A DNA stretch of 64,000 nucleotides from Trichomonas vaginalis G3 (taxonomy: Eukaryota > Parabasalia > Trichomonadida > Trichomonadidae). Under the pieces are notes generated by a model, which was not told where the DNA came from, searched no databases, and was given only the letters and a program-made list of their open reading frames with translations. Where the stretch lies: contig NC_067206.1 in NCBI RefSeq assembly GCF_026262505.1, positions 7,406,879 to 7,470,878 of the forward strand. The letters are read 5' to 3'. The first letter of the stretch is position 1. Each line of letters begins with the position of its first letter. A program made the translations under genes and the position numbers. Of the stretch, positions 20,657-32,800 are shown piece after piece.

Positions 20657-20791
20657 TCAAAATATCCCAGGTGGAAATAAAAAAATTAACAATTCAACAT
20701 AAAAAAGCATCTTAAATAATAATGATAAAAAAAATTTTGTATGAATTTCAATCAAATTTGTTTTTATTCAACTTAAGAAATCACTTCATTA

Positions 20792-22774
20792 ATGAAAGAA
20801 GTCGGGTTCACAACATATCCCGATCTTGAAACGAAACAACATGTTTACATGCGATATAAACATGAAGGTAGTCCCAAGTGGTATGTAAAATGCAATGAAC
20901 TTGTGACACGATCTGATGGCGTAGTTTGCCGGTGTTCAATGCAAGAACAAAGGGAGGATCATTATAAAAACTGGCTTAAGACTCATGTTCACACATGTCA
21001 GGCCGGGAAGCATTATCGCAGCAAACATTACTTGACTACTACAATAAAGGTAAAAGTCAAATGATCCAATGTTGATTTATCGAATGTATACGATGAAATG
21101 ACCATTTTTACCGGTAAGTTCAACCTTGCCTTAGACACATTTGCATCCCCAGAATTCACGCATGTTGCAAAGATTTTCATTATGTTCACAAATATATCAA
21201 ATGATGAACAATACAAACAACTTCAGTCAGCTAATATCAATCCGGAAAAACTTGCTGACAAATTATATAAGCTATTACACGTGATGAGATCCGAAATAGA
21301 ATGATTGCTATTGCTAACAGCATACACCTTGCTAAAGTTCTCGAATTCGCCAAAAAAGCATACACTTGTGTCGCCATCGATGAAGGCAAGACACATGATT
21401 ACCCACATCTTGATTTTGTCTTAACAAATCCGTTGGAGCAATGAAGCCTACCAGTAGAGGCGATAGATATGAAGGATGGCCAGACAAGTCAGGATTATAA
21501 ATCCGCAATAACAGCAGGATTTAACAGAATTGACATTAGGAAAGTCAAGATAGGTAGTGTGGTAGTTGACGGAGGACCAGCACAGTTAAAATGCTTCAAA
21601 GATACTTGGAATGATTCATTCTATCATGACAGAGATCCAAAATACTACAAGATATTGCTTATTCCCTGTTTGTGTCACAGAATCCACAACAGCTATCAAT
21701 ATATTGCTGGCAAGAACAACCAGTTACAAAGTTTAGTAAAGGATGTGCACAGAATGCAGAACTTTGTCGCATTCATGCTGACGATATAGGTGCACAATGT
21801 CCACAGCATGTATCCACCAGATGGATATATGACTATAATATATGTGTCTTTATTCTTAAGTCGAAAACAAAATCAAGCAATATATAAATGTAGATCACGA
21901 TAAAATCGTACAATTGAAAGATTGTTTAGCTGTTCTTAAAAAGCTAATCTTAGTATTCGAATCGGATAAGGCATTGTTGGCAAATTGTTACATTTGGCTT
22001 CGTAAAGCCATATCAGCTCTCAATCTTTTGACATCCAATTTGCATAATGCATTCGGATCCATCTTGGCATCTTCATTGGATAGCTATACCTTGGACTCTG
22101 ACTTTGGTGGGCTATGGTGTTTGGCATTCTCTCTCACGCCGAGAGGAAGGTTTCTACTTCCATAGAAAGTTTTGTTAAAAACGAAGAAGTAGAAGATTTG
22201 GCCGATCCCTTGAGTTCCTTTCAAAGTGACATATTCCTGATAAAGATCCGGCAGAAGATTTACAGGACATTTACATGGATTCTATTTTTGAGGAGGTAAC
22301 ACAAACGCTGTAATTGATGTAACAGATGAAGGCACATTTCGTAGAATTGTCGAATCTGATGATCAACTTAGGCTTACATTGCAAGATGTACGCGAGGATA
22401 ATCATCAGACTGCCGAAAATGATCTAACAGCAGCTAAAGATTACCTCAAGCGCATTTTGGTTCAATTCCGATTGAACGAAAGACAAAAAACGCTTGTACT
22501 CTCGTTATATAATACGTTCATCAATAAGGAATCAGACATCTTTGAGAACGATCTGATGGACGAGGCACAAAATTATGCTTGGGAAGAGATCTCGCATAGA
22601 ATTGGAGAAAAATCCATCCTTGCGGAAATAGCATTACGCTTGTTATGTTCATCTCCTTCGGAGGCAACATGTGAACGTAATATCAAAGCACAAAGGTTAA
22701 TTTTGAACGTTAGGCGGTTAAGATCCAAGAAAAACTTGTTAAATAGCCGTCATATCTTAATGGCAACTAAATGA
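20792..22774 (+). pseudogene. hAT-like transposase, decayed
   Basis: Pieces in changing frames spell a transposase. An N-terminal Cys/His-rich DNA-binding region comes first (YVKCNELVTRSDGVVCRCSM...HTC). Later come VVDGGPAQLKCF and IPCLCHRIHNSYQYI, which resemble the catalytic-core Asp motif and the CxxH motif of hAT enzymes. The C-terminus reads CSSPSEATCERNIKAQ and LRSKKNLLNSRHILM, the pattern of the hAT dimerisation domain (ERxFSxAG...R..L...). Several stops and at least three or four frame changes lie between (for example the stops at 21062 and 21302, and frame changes near 21300, 21670-21900 and 22100-22370), so no enzyme is made. Confidence 0.7.
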
Positions 22775-22955
22775 AATAAACATTTTGTTATTTTTATTTT
22801 TCAATATTAAATAGCCATTTTCTTCACAAATATTTCAATGTGTTTTTACAACAATTTAACATTCAATAATTTATAATGAATCGTTCTCTTTCATTAAACA
22901 TTAATTAAAACCTCCGGTCATGAATATTTTTTTGTTATTATTATTTTGTAATTTA

Positions 22956-25220
22956 AGGATACCCTTACGTGTCAGATTTTTTGCGCATACGAAGAAGTCA
23001 TGCTAGACATGAGCTATAAACCTGAAATTTTAGCAACATATTTAAAACTTTTTAAACTACAATACACTTTAATATTCAAGAACAAAAATATTCTTTTTAG
23101 AAATTACATAATTATTTTATGTGAAATCTATATAAAAACATATTTTGCGAGCGTAACTTTTTTCTTTATAAGCACCTTATATGACTGATAAACTGTGAAG
23201 GCACATAATTGTTAATTCATAGAGTTGATATGTTTCCAAAATTGAGAGGAAATTTGAAAATTGAATACCCTTTCAATTCAATTTTCAAAAGATATCAGCT
23301 CCTTCAATAATTGAAGGACGATTTTGATCATTTGCTCTTAAAACAAGTATGCCATGGAGAAAAAAGTTACGCTCGCAAATCTGAAATATACTATCATATA
23401 AAAAAATTAAATTTCTAATTTTTTTCTCTATAGATATTATTGGCCACTTGTGTAATGCATAAAAGTTTTGTCATATGCATACATTTGGAAGTATGGGAGA
23501 CGAGGGAAATTACTTCTATGAGGCACTAGGATTTTTAAAAATTTCTCTATCGGACTCACTATTCAATTTCTCGAAAATTAAAAAAAATCAATAATAGCTA
23601 AAATGTATTATGCATAACAAATTTTAATGTTACACGGTATTTTTTGAACTTCATGACATGAATTTTCTTTATATTATTTTTTTTTTTGGATTTTCTATGA
23701 TTTATGCGATAGGCTGGAACAACATTGTAAGTGCAATGATATCATTTATAGAGAAATCTAAAACTTCAGCATTCAGAACTCGCAACCACAAAAATATTCA
23801 TTTGCTAAGTAAGTAAAGTTGATTAAGTTCGACACTTAGCTTTTATACGTAAAACCAAGTGTGTATTGTTTATTTCTTGTCAAATTATTGAGAAAAAATA
23901 AATTGTAAGAGAAACGATACTGATTATTGAAATAATATTGAGGGTAGCTGTAGATTTCTTCATTAACATGCCGGAAATTTGTTAACTTGGTTTTTCTATC
24001 ATAAATCTGTCGAAGAATCTAAAAACGGAGATATGAAATAGAGATCATGTAAATCTAGAGTATCCTGTCAGAAAAATAGACTAAGCATGTAACCCTTTTT
24101 GGTCATAAACACTTTTTTACCACTTAGTCATACAGATGATCATTAAATTTAAACGAGCACTTTTTGTCAGAATTTATTCTTTTACAAAGACAGAAGATTT
24201 TAGTATTATTTAATATTAGTGCTGTAGCAAAATTCAAAAAACGGTGAAAATTCAGTGAATTTGTGAATTCACATTTTTTTTCGACATTTTTCTTGATATA
24301 TCCATGCACATTAAGAACACAGCTTTGATACGCTTAAAAAAGCATAATTCATATGAAATTGTTAAGAAATAAACAATTTATATAAAAATTGCACTATGGG
24401 CAGTTTAGATATATAATTTATATATAACATATATACAAATCCATAGACAAAGTGCAATAACTACAATGTTGTAGAAAATTACAGCAGAAATACTGACTTT
24501 TTGAAGGATAATAAGAATTCTTCTAAATGTTGTATTTTTATAATTTGATTGATTTTTTTACTATTTCATTAATCTTTTATGAATATATATTATTTTTAAT
24601 ATATGTGCTATTAAAATTTCAAATTTTGACTAATATATCTAAGTTATCTGAACGAAACATTTAGAAAATATCATACTTACATTGAATAGCAAGTAGAGCA
24701 TATTAATAGCAAGTTTCTTGGCTTTATATCTATCATCTATTGTTGTTTGATCAAACAAATTCACTCTATTATATGGTGTCAATTAATTAAAACAATTTTT
24801 AATAGTTATTTATTTAGTGCGAATAAGTGCAAACTCATAAATGAATAACTTAATAGTAGAAATGAATTATCTGATATAAATCTCACATTTTGTCCATCAG
24901 AAATACTTTAATTGCATACGCATAACTATTAGTAATACGTCTGGAGTGTCAATTAATAACAATCCCACAACAAGTAAAATTCAGATTTTTATTAAACTTA
25001 TTTTTTCCTAAAAGTTTTCTCAAATTACTATATATACATATGTGGATAATAATAGTAATATTGTAAAAATTAGATATTTTTTTTATTTGAGAACCTCTCA
25101 AAAGTTCATTCAATTTATCAATTGTTTCAGTTTGATGTATATTCATTTCTGGAGCCTAAAACTTTAGCAATCATGACAATATCATATTCTCTTTCTAACT
25201 ACGCAATGTAAGGGTATCCT
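22956..25220. mobile_element. TA-flanked, non-coding element with 13-bp inverted ends
   Basis: AGGATACCCTTAC at 22956 and its exact complement ending at 25220 face each other. Each is flanked by TA, as expected for Tc1/mariner-type insertion. The 2265-bp interior is very AT-rich with only short spurious frames, so this is either a non-autonomous derivative or a remnant too decayed to read. It is nested in the hAT element. Confidence 0.6.
23144..23379. repeat. 236-bp foldback with 22-bp perfect inverted ends
   Basis: The arms 23144-23165 and 23358-23379 are exact complements (core GCGAGCGTAAC). Inside, TTGAAAATTGAA/TTCAATTTTCAA and the palindrome TCCTTCAATAATTGAAGGA add two more hairpins. It is probably a small MITE nested in the TA-flanked element; its target duplication is unclear. 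Confidence 0.55.
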
Positions 25221-25324
25221 TAAAATCTAATAATATATAAGAGTAATATTTATTATTTTATATTTTAATTCGTTATGATAATCTTTATATTTACAATTTA
25301 TAAAGCACCGATCCACAGATAATA

Positions 25325-25377
25325 TAGTTCAGTGGTAAGAGTCATAGTATAAGCCTTAAAGTTCCCAGTTCGACCCA
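25325..25377 (+). tRNA. tRNA-like relic (A and B boxes only)
   Basis: TAGTTCAGTGG matches an A box/D arm and AGTTCGACCC a B box/T loop, 42 bases apart as in real tRNAs. The D stem and most of the T stem can pair. The acceptor and anticodon stems do not, so this is not a functional tRNA as read. It may be a decayed tRNA gene or the head of a tRNA-derived SINE. Confidence 0.3.
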
Positions 25378-25436
25378 GGGCCTTTTCGTTTTTTTCTTTT
25401 AGATTTTTTTTCTGAAGTTTATTTTTAAGGTTCTCG

Positions 25437-25532
25437 CTGGCGACCCCCCGTTACACAAAAAAATTTTCGATTTTTGCTGGGACCCCCCTTCGCTCGATAT
25501 TTTTTTTTGTGAACGGGTGGGGGGTCGCCAGC
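25437..25532. repeat. 96-bp GC-rich hairpin with 14-bp inverted ends
   Basis: GCTGGCGACCCCCC (25437-25450) and its complement GGGGGGTCGCCAGC (25519-25532) are perfect. A third, partial copy GCTGGGACCCCCC lies in the loop. The strand with GGGTGGGGGG could also form G-rich structures. It stands out sharply from its AT-rich setting. Confidence 0.6.
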
Positions 25533-25636
25533 AAAAAAAAAAGATGTCAAAATTTATCCCAAAAATTTTAAAAAAATCGAAGAAAGTGCATCCCAGGGAT
25601 TATAAAATTTAAGTTTTCACATCTCTACTCTGGATT

Positions 25637-25910
25637 TCCTCTTAAAAATGAAAACTCTAAACATTTTTGTGTTATTTTCGAGTTAAATTCTGATCTTAAT
25701 AACTTGAAACAATCAGCTGCTCCATAATAGCAACATATTTCAAGTAATGAATAATTATTATAAGAGTCTGGATATAATCTGCTTTGAATTTTTTTATCCT
25801 TATCAAATCCTTCTCTTTGTGTGAATGAGATGAATAGTTCAAGATTGTTTTCCATAATTGCTCCGTAAATTGTATTTTCTATATGAATTTCGGAATTTTC
25901 AAAATTACAT
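25637..25910 (-). pseudogene. Ankyrin-repeat protein, 5' part of the split gene
   Basis: Reading from 25910 the frame gives CNFENSEIHIENTIYGAIMENNLELFISFTQREGFD, then SLLEICCYYGAADCFKLL and CLEFSFLRGNPE, the usual N-terminal helical domain of trichomonad ankyrin proteins. It breaks exactly at the hAT target duplication (25628-25636), and a stop follows inside the transposon. Its own upstream side stops abruptly at the end of the foldback element at 25911, and I could not find the missing first part beyond 43149. The gene is therefore damaged on both sides. Confidence 0.72.
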
Positions 25911-26385
25911 GGCGGAGGTTTTTTGTGATATGGAAAAATGTTAGTTGCTCAATTATCTCACTATTGGATGGACTTTTATCGAGCGAAATTTTGGCTGTAA
26001 AGACAATTCTGATATTGGTAACATGGTGATAAGAACAAATAGTCAGTTTGCATGGTTTATGATGAGATAATTTCGATTTAAAAAAAAATATAAAAATTGA
26101 TTTTAATGAGCGATTATATTTGAATATGCTCTCCTAATTTGAAGGAACTGGTTAAATCATGAATTGATCATGAATAATTTTTTTTCAAAAAATACAATTA
26201 TAATTTCATATTCATTATAAGTTGAAATATATCATAAAGACTTTATGAATGATAAATTCCTAAAAAACAAGTTAGTTTGTTTCTGAAAATAATAATAATA
26301 AAAACAATTTAGACCCAATAATTTTTGGCGGGATAATTGAGATGTTACGATTGAATTTAAAAAAAAAGCGGTAATACATTTTTAC

Positions 26386-26695
26386 AATGATGAAGAGGCT
26401 GGCAACCTCTGAGTCAAAGCACTTGTTAATGCAATGATGAAGAGGCTGGCAACCTCTGAGTCAAAGCACTTGTTAATGCAATGATGAAGAGGCTGGCAAC
26501 CTCTGAGTCAAAGCACTTGTTAATGCAATGATGAAGAGGCTGGCAACCTCTGAGTCAAAGCACTTGTTAATGCAATGATGAAGAGGCTGGCAACCTCTGA
26601 GTCAAAGCATTGTTAATGCAATGATGAAGAGGCTGGCAACCTCTGAGTCAAAGACTTGTTAATGCAATGATGAAGAGGCTGGCAACATCTGATTA
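26386..26695. repeat. 47-bp minisatellite in the left arm
   Basis: About seven copies, mostly 47 bases with the last two 46. The core AGAGGCTGGCAACCTCT is a near-palindrome (5-bp arms, 7-base loop). It is the inverted counterpart of 42216-42676. Confidence 0.85.
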
Positions 26696-26839
26696 AATAC
26701 TTTTCCCAGTGGTGGAGTAATTTGAAAAAAAAAAATTTAGTTCATATATTGAAAAAAACAAAAGTAAATTAAAGTTTATAGGTTGTGTTTTTGATGAGCT
26801 AATTGTTAAGATATTGTAGTTCTAAAAGAAAAATTGGAG

Positions 26840-29800
26840 TTTCGAGGAAGTTTCTCGACAGAGGAACTTTCATATATCGATGTTGCCTTGTCGAGATGAT
26901 ATGTGACAGGCAAAACGTGCACATCACTCTACAATATTTGCACTTTGCCTGTCAAAAGTTCTTCGCATCTCTTGAGGTGTGAGGAAGTTTCTCGACAGAG
27001 GAACTTTCATATCGAATGTTTGCCTCTGTCGAGATGTATGTGACAGGCAAGTGCAATCACCTATCAATTGCCACTTTGCCCTGTCCAAAAGTTCTTACCG
27101 CATCTCTTGAGGTGTGAGGAAGTTTCTCGACAGAGGAAACTTTCAATATCGAAATGTTGCCTCTTGTCGAGAATGTATGTGACAGGCAAAAGTTGCAATC
27201 ACCTAATCAATATTGCCACTTTGCCTGTTCAAAGTTCTTCGCATCTCTTGAGGTGTGAGGAAGTTTCTCGACCAGAAGGAAACTTTCATATCGAATGTTG
27301 CCTCTGTCGAGATGTATGTGACAGGAAAGTGCAATCTACCTATCATATTGCCACTTTGGCCTGTCAAAAGTTCTTCGCATCTCTTGAAGGTGTGAGGAAG
27401 TTCTCGACAGAGGAAACTTTCATATCGAATGTTGCCTCTGTCGAGATGTAATGTGACAGGCCAAAGTGGCATCACCTATCAATATTGCACTTTGGCCTGT
27501 CACAAGTTTCCTTCGTCCATCTCTTGAGGTGTGAGGAAGTTTCTCGACAGAGAAACCTTTCTATCGATGTTTGCCTCTGTCTGAGAATGTATGTAGCAGG
27601 CAAAGTGCAATCACATATCAATATTGCACTTTGCCTGTCAAAAGTTCTCTTCGCAATCTCTTGAGGTGTGAGGAAGTTTCTCGACAGAGGAAACTTTCAT
27701 ATCGCAATGTTGCCTCTGTCGAGATGTATGTGACAGGCAAAGTGCAATCACCTATCAATATTGCACTTTGCCTGTCAAAAGTTCTTCGCATCTCTTGAGG
27801 TGTGAGGAAGTTTCTCGACAGAGGAAACTTTCATATCGAATGTTGCCTCTGTCGAGATGTATGTGACAGGCAAAGTGCAATCACCTATCAATATTGCACT
27901 TTGCCTGTCAAAAGTTCTTCGCATCTCTTGAGGTGTGAGGAAGTTTCTCGACAGAGGAAACTTTCATATCGAATGTTGCCTCTGTCGAGATGTATGTGAC
28001 AGGCAAAGTGCAATCACCTATCAATATTGCACTTTGCCTGTCAAAAGTTCTTCGCATCTCTTGAGGTGTGAGGAAGTTTCTCGACAGAGGAAACTTTCAT
28101 ATCGAATGTTGCCTCTGTCGAGATGTATGTGACAGGCAAAGTGCAATCACCTATCAATATTGCACTTTGCCTGTCAAAAGTTCTTCGCATCTCTTGAGGT
28201 GTGAGGAAGTTTCTCGACAGAGGAAACTTTCATATCGAATGTTGCCTCTGTCGAGATGTATGTGACAGGCAAAGTGCAATCACCTATCAATATTGCACTT
28301 TGCCTGTCAAAAGTTCTTCGCATCTCTTGAGGTGTGAGGAAGTTTCTCGACAGAGGAAACTTTCATATCGAATGTTGCCTCTGTCGAGATGTATGTGACA
28401 GGCAAAGTGCAATCACCTATCAATATTGCACTTTGCCTGTCAAAAGTTCTTCGCATCTCTTGAGGTGTGAGGAAGTTTCTCGACAGAGGAAACTTTCATA
28501 TCGAATGTTGCCTCTGTCGAGATGTATGTGACAGGCAAAGTGCAATCACCTATCAATATTGCACTTTGCCTGTCAAAAGTTCTTCGCATCTCTTGAGGTG
28601 TGAGGAAGTTTCTCGACAGAGGAAACTTTCATATCGAATGTTGCCTCTGTCGAGATGTATGTGACAGGCAAAGTGCAATCACCTATCAATATTGCACTTT
28701 GCCTGTCAAAAGTTCTTCGCATCTCTTGAGGTGTGAGGAAGTTTCTCGACAGAGGAAACTTTCATATCGAATGTTGCCTCTGTCGAGATGTATGTGACAG
28801 GCAAAGTGCAATCACCTATCAATATTGCACTTTGCCTGTCAAAAGTTCTTCGCATCTCTTGAGGTGTGAGGAAGTTTCTCGACAGAGGAAACTTTCATAT
28901 CGAATGTTGCCTCTGTCGAGATGTATGTGACAGGCAAAGTGCAATCACCTATCAATATTGCACTTTGCCTGTCAAAAGTTCTTCGCATCTCTTGAGGTGT
29001 GAGGAAGTTTCTCGACAGAGGAAACTTTCATATCGAATGTTGCCTCTGTCGAGATGTATGTGACAGGCAAAGTGCAATCACCTATCAATATTGCACTTTG
29101 CCTGTCAAAAGTTCTTCGCATCTCTTGAGGTGTGAGGAAGTTTCTCGACAGAGGAAACTTTCATATCGAATGTTGCCTCTGTCGAGATGTATGTGACAGG
29201 CAAAGTGCAATCACCTATCAATATTGCACTTTGCCTGTCAAAAGTTCTTCGCATCTCTTGAGGTGTGAGGAAGTTTCTCGACAGAGGAAACTTTCATATC
29301 GAATGTTGCCTCTGTCGAGATGTATGTGACAGGCAAAGTGCAATCACCTATCAATATTGCACTTTGCCTGTCAAAAGTTCTTCGCATCTCTTGAGGTGTG
29401 AGGAAGTTTCTCGACAGAGGAAACTTTCATATCGAATGTTGCCTCTGTCGAGATGTATGTGACAGGCAAAGTGCAATCACCTATCAATATTGCACTTTGC
29501 CTGTCAAAAGTTCTTCGCATCTCTTGAGGTGTGAGGAAGTTTCTCGACAGAGGAAACTTTCATATCGAATGTTGCCTCTGTCGAGATGTATGTGACAGGC
29601 AAAGTGCAATCACCTATCAATATTGCACTTTGCCTGTCAAAAGTTCTTCGCATCTCTTGAGGTGTGAGGAAGTTTCTCGACAGAGGAAACTTTCATATCG
29701 AATGTTGCCTCTGTCGAGATGTATGTGACAGGCAAAGTGCAATCACCTATCAATATTGCACTTTGCCTGTCAAAAGTTCTTCGCATCTCTTGAGGTGTGA

Positions 29801-32800
29801 GGAAGTTTCTCGACAGAGGAAACTTTCATATCGAATGTTGCCTCTGTCGAGATGTATGTGACAGGCAAAGTGCAATCACCTATCAATATTGCACTTTGCC
29901 TGTCAAAAGTTCTTCGCATCTCTTGAGGTGTGAGGAAGTTTCTCGACAGAGGAAACTTTCATATCGAATGTTGCCTCTGTCGAGATGTATGTGACAGGCA
30001 AAGTGCAATCACCTATCAATATTGCACTTTGCCTGTCAAAAGTTCTTCGCATCTCTTGAGGTGTGAGGAAGTTTCTCGACAGAGGAAACTTTCATATCGA
30101 ATGTTGCCTCTGTCGAGATGTATGTGACAGGCAAAGTGCAATCACCTATCAATATTGCACTTTGCCTGTCAAAAGTTCTTCGCATCTCTTGAGGTGTGAG
30201 GAAGTTTCTCGACAGAGGAAACTTTCATATCGAATGTTGCCTCTGTCGAGATGTATGTGACAGGCAAAGTGCAATCACCTATCAATATTGCACTTTGCCT
30301 GTCAAAAGTTCTTCGCATCTCTTGAGGTGTGAGGAAGTTTCTCGACAGAGGAAACTTTCATATCGAATGTTGCCTCTGTCGAGATGTATGTGACAGGCAA
30401 AGTGCAATCACCTATCAATATTGCACTTTGCCTGTCAAAAGTTCTTCGCATCTCTTGAGGTGTGAGGAAGTTTCTCGACAGAGGAAACTTTCATATCGAA
30501 TGTTGCCTCTGTCGAGATGTATGTGACAGGCAAAGTGCAATCACCTATCAATATTGCACTTTGCCTGTCAAAAGTTCTTCGCATCTCTTGAGGTGTGAGG
30601 AAGTTTCTCGACAGAGGAAACTTTCATATCGAATGTTGCCTCTGTCGAGATGTATGTGACAGGCAAAGTGCAATCACCTATCAATATTGCACTTTGCCTG
30701 TCAAAAGTTCTTCGCATCTCTTGAGGTGTGAGGAAGTTTCTCGACAGAGGAAACTTTCATATCGAATGTTGCCTCTGTCGAGATGTATGTGACAGGCAAA
30801 GTGCAATCACCTATCAATATTGCACTTTGCCTGTCAAAAGTTCTTCGCATCTCTTGAGGTGTGAGGAAGTTTCTCGACAGAGGAAACTTTCATATCGAAT
30901 GTTGCCTCTGTCGAGATGTATGTGACAGGCAAAGTGCAATCACCTATCAATATTGCACTTTGCCTGTCAAAAGTTCTTCGCATCTCTTGAGGTGTGAGGA
31001 AGTTTCTCGACAGAGGAAACTTTCATATCGAATGTTGCCTCTGTCGAGATGTATGTGACAGGCAAAGTGCAATCACCTATCAATATTGCACTTTGCCTGT
31101 CAAAAGTTCTTCGCATCTCTTGAGGTGTGAGGAAGTTTCTCGACAGAGGAAACTTTCATATCGAATGTTGCCTCTGTCGAGATGTATGTGACAGGCAAAG
31201 TGCAATCACCTATCAATATTGCACTTTGCCTGTCAAAAGTTCTTCGCATCTCTTGAGGTGTGAGGAAGTTTCTCGACAGAGGAAACTTTCATATCGAATG
31301 TTGCCTCTGTCGAGATGTATGTGACAGGCAAAGTGCAATCACCTATCAATATTGCACTTTGCCTGTCAAAAGTTCTTCGCATCTCTTGAGGTGTGAGGAA
31401 GTTTCTCGACAGAGGAAACTTTCATATCGAATGTTGCCTCTGTCGAGATGTATGTGACAGGCAAAGTGCAATCACCTATCAATATTGCACTTTGCCTGTC
31501 AAAAGTTCTTCGCATCTCTTGAGGTGTGAGGAAGTTTCTCGACAGAGGAAACTTTCATATCGAATGTTGCCTCTGTCGAGATGTATGTGACAGGCAAAGT
31601 GCAATCACCTATCAATATTGCACTTTGCCTGTCAAAAGTTCTTCGCATCTCTTGAGGTGTGAGGAAGTTTCTCGACAGAGGAAACTTTCATATCGAATGT
31701 TGCCTCTGTCGAGATGTATGTGACAGGCAAAGTGCAATCACCTATCAATATTGCACTTTGCCTGTCAAAAGTTCTTCGCATCTCTTGAGGTGTGAGGAAG
31801 TTTCTCGACAGAGGAAACTTTCATATCGAATGTTGCCTCTGTCGAGATGTATGTGACAGGCAAAGTGCAATCACCTATCAATATTGCACTTTGCCTGTCA
31901 AAAGTTCTTCGCATCTCTTGAGGTGTGAGGAAGTTTCTCGACAGAGGAAACTTTCATATCGAATGTTGCCTCTGTCGAGATGTATGTGACAGGCAAAGTG
32001 CAATCACCTATCAATATTGCACTTTGCCTGTCAAAAGTTCTTCGCATCTCTTGAGGTGTGAGGAAGTTTCTCGACAGAGGAAACTTTCATATCGAATGTT
32101 GCCTCTGTCGAGATGTATGTGACAGGCAAAGTGCAATCACCTATCAATATTGCACTTTGCCTGTCAAAAGTTCTTCGCATCTCTTGAGGTGTGAGGAAGT
32201 TTCTCGACAGAGGAAACTTTCATATCGAATGTTGCCTCTGTCGAGATGTATGTGACAGGCAAAGTGCAATCACCTATCAATATTGCACTTTGCCTGTCAA
32301 AAGTTCTTCGCATCTCTTGAGGTGTGAGGAAGTTTCTCGACAGAGGAAACTTTCATATCGAATGTTGCCTCTGTCGAGATGTATGTGACAGGCAAAGTGC
32401 AATCACCTATCAATATTGCACTTTGCCTGTCAAAAGTTCTTCGCATCTCTTGAGGTGTGAGGAAGTTTCTCGACAGAGGAAACTTTCATATCGAATGTTG
32501 CCTCTGTCGAGATGTATGTGACAGGCAAAGTGCAATCACCTATCAATATTGCACTTTGCCTGTCAAAAGTTCTTCGCATCTCTTGAGGTGTGAGGAAGTT
32601 TCTCGACAGAGGAAACTTTCATATCGAATGTTGCCTCTGTCGAGATGTATGTGACAGGCAAAGTGCAATCACCTATCAATATTGCACTTTGCCTGTCAAA
32701 AGTTCTTCGCATCTCTTGAGGTGTGAGGAAGTTTCTCGACAGAGGAAACTTTCATATCGAATGTTGCCTCTGTCGAGATGTATGTGACAGGCAAAGTGCA

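Larger units (their letters stand above)
20262..25627. mobile_element. hAT-superfamily DNA transposon, composite, inserted in an ankyrin gene
   Basis: The element is bounded by the duplicated CTCTGGAT. Its right end, read inward, is TAGAGATGTGA and its left end TATTCATGTGA, matching at 8 of 11 positions and fitting the TAGNG start of hAT termini. It holds a decayed transposase (20792-22774), a nested TA-flanked element (22956-25220), a tRNA-like relic and a GC-rich hairpin. Without the nested element it would be about 3.1 kb, a usual hAT length. The host gene reads through correctly if the element and one target copy are removed conceptually, which establishes it as an insertion. Confidence 0.75.

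Noticed and set aside
20460-20660. 66-codon minus-strand frame near the left end of the hAT element
   Set aside because: Short, AT-rich and overlapping a palindrome; no domain.
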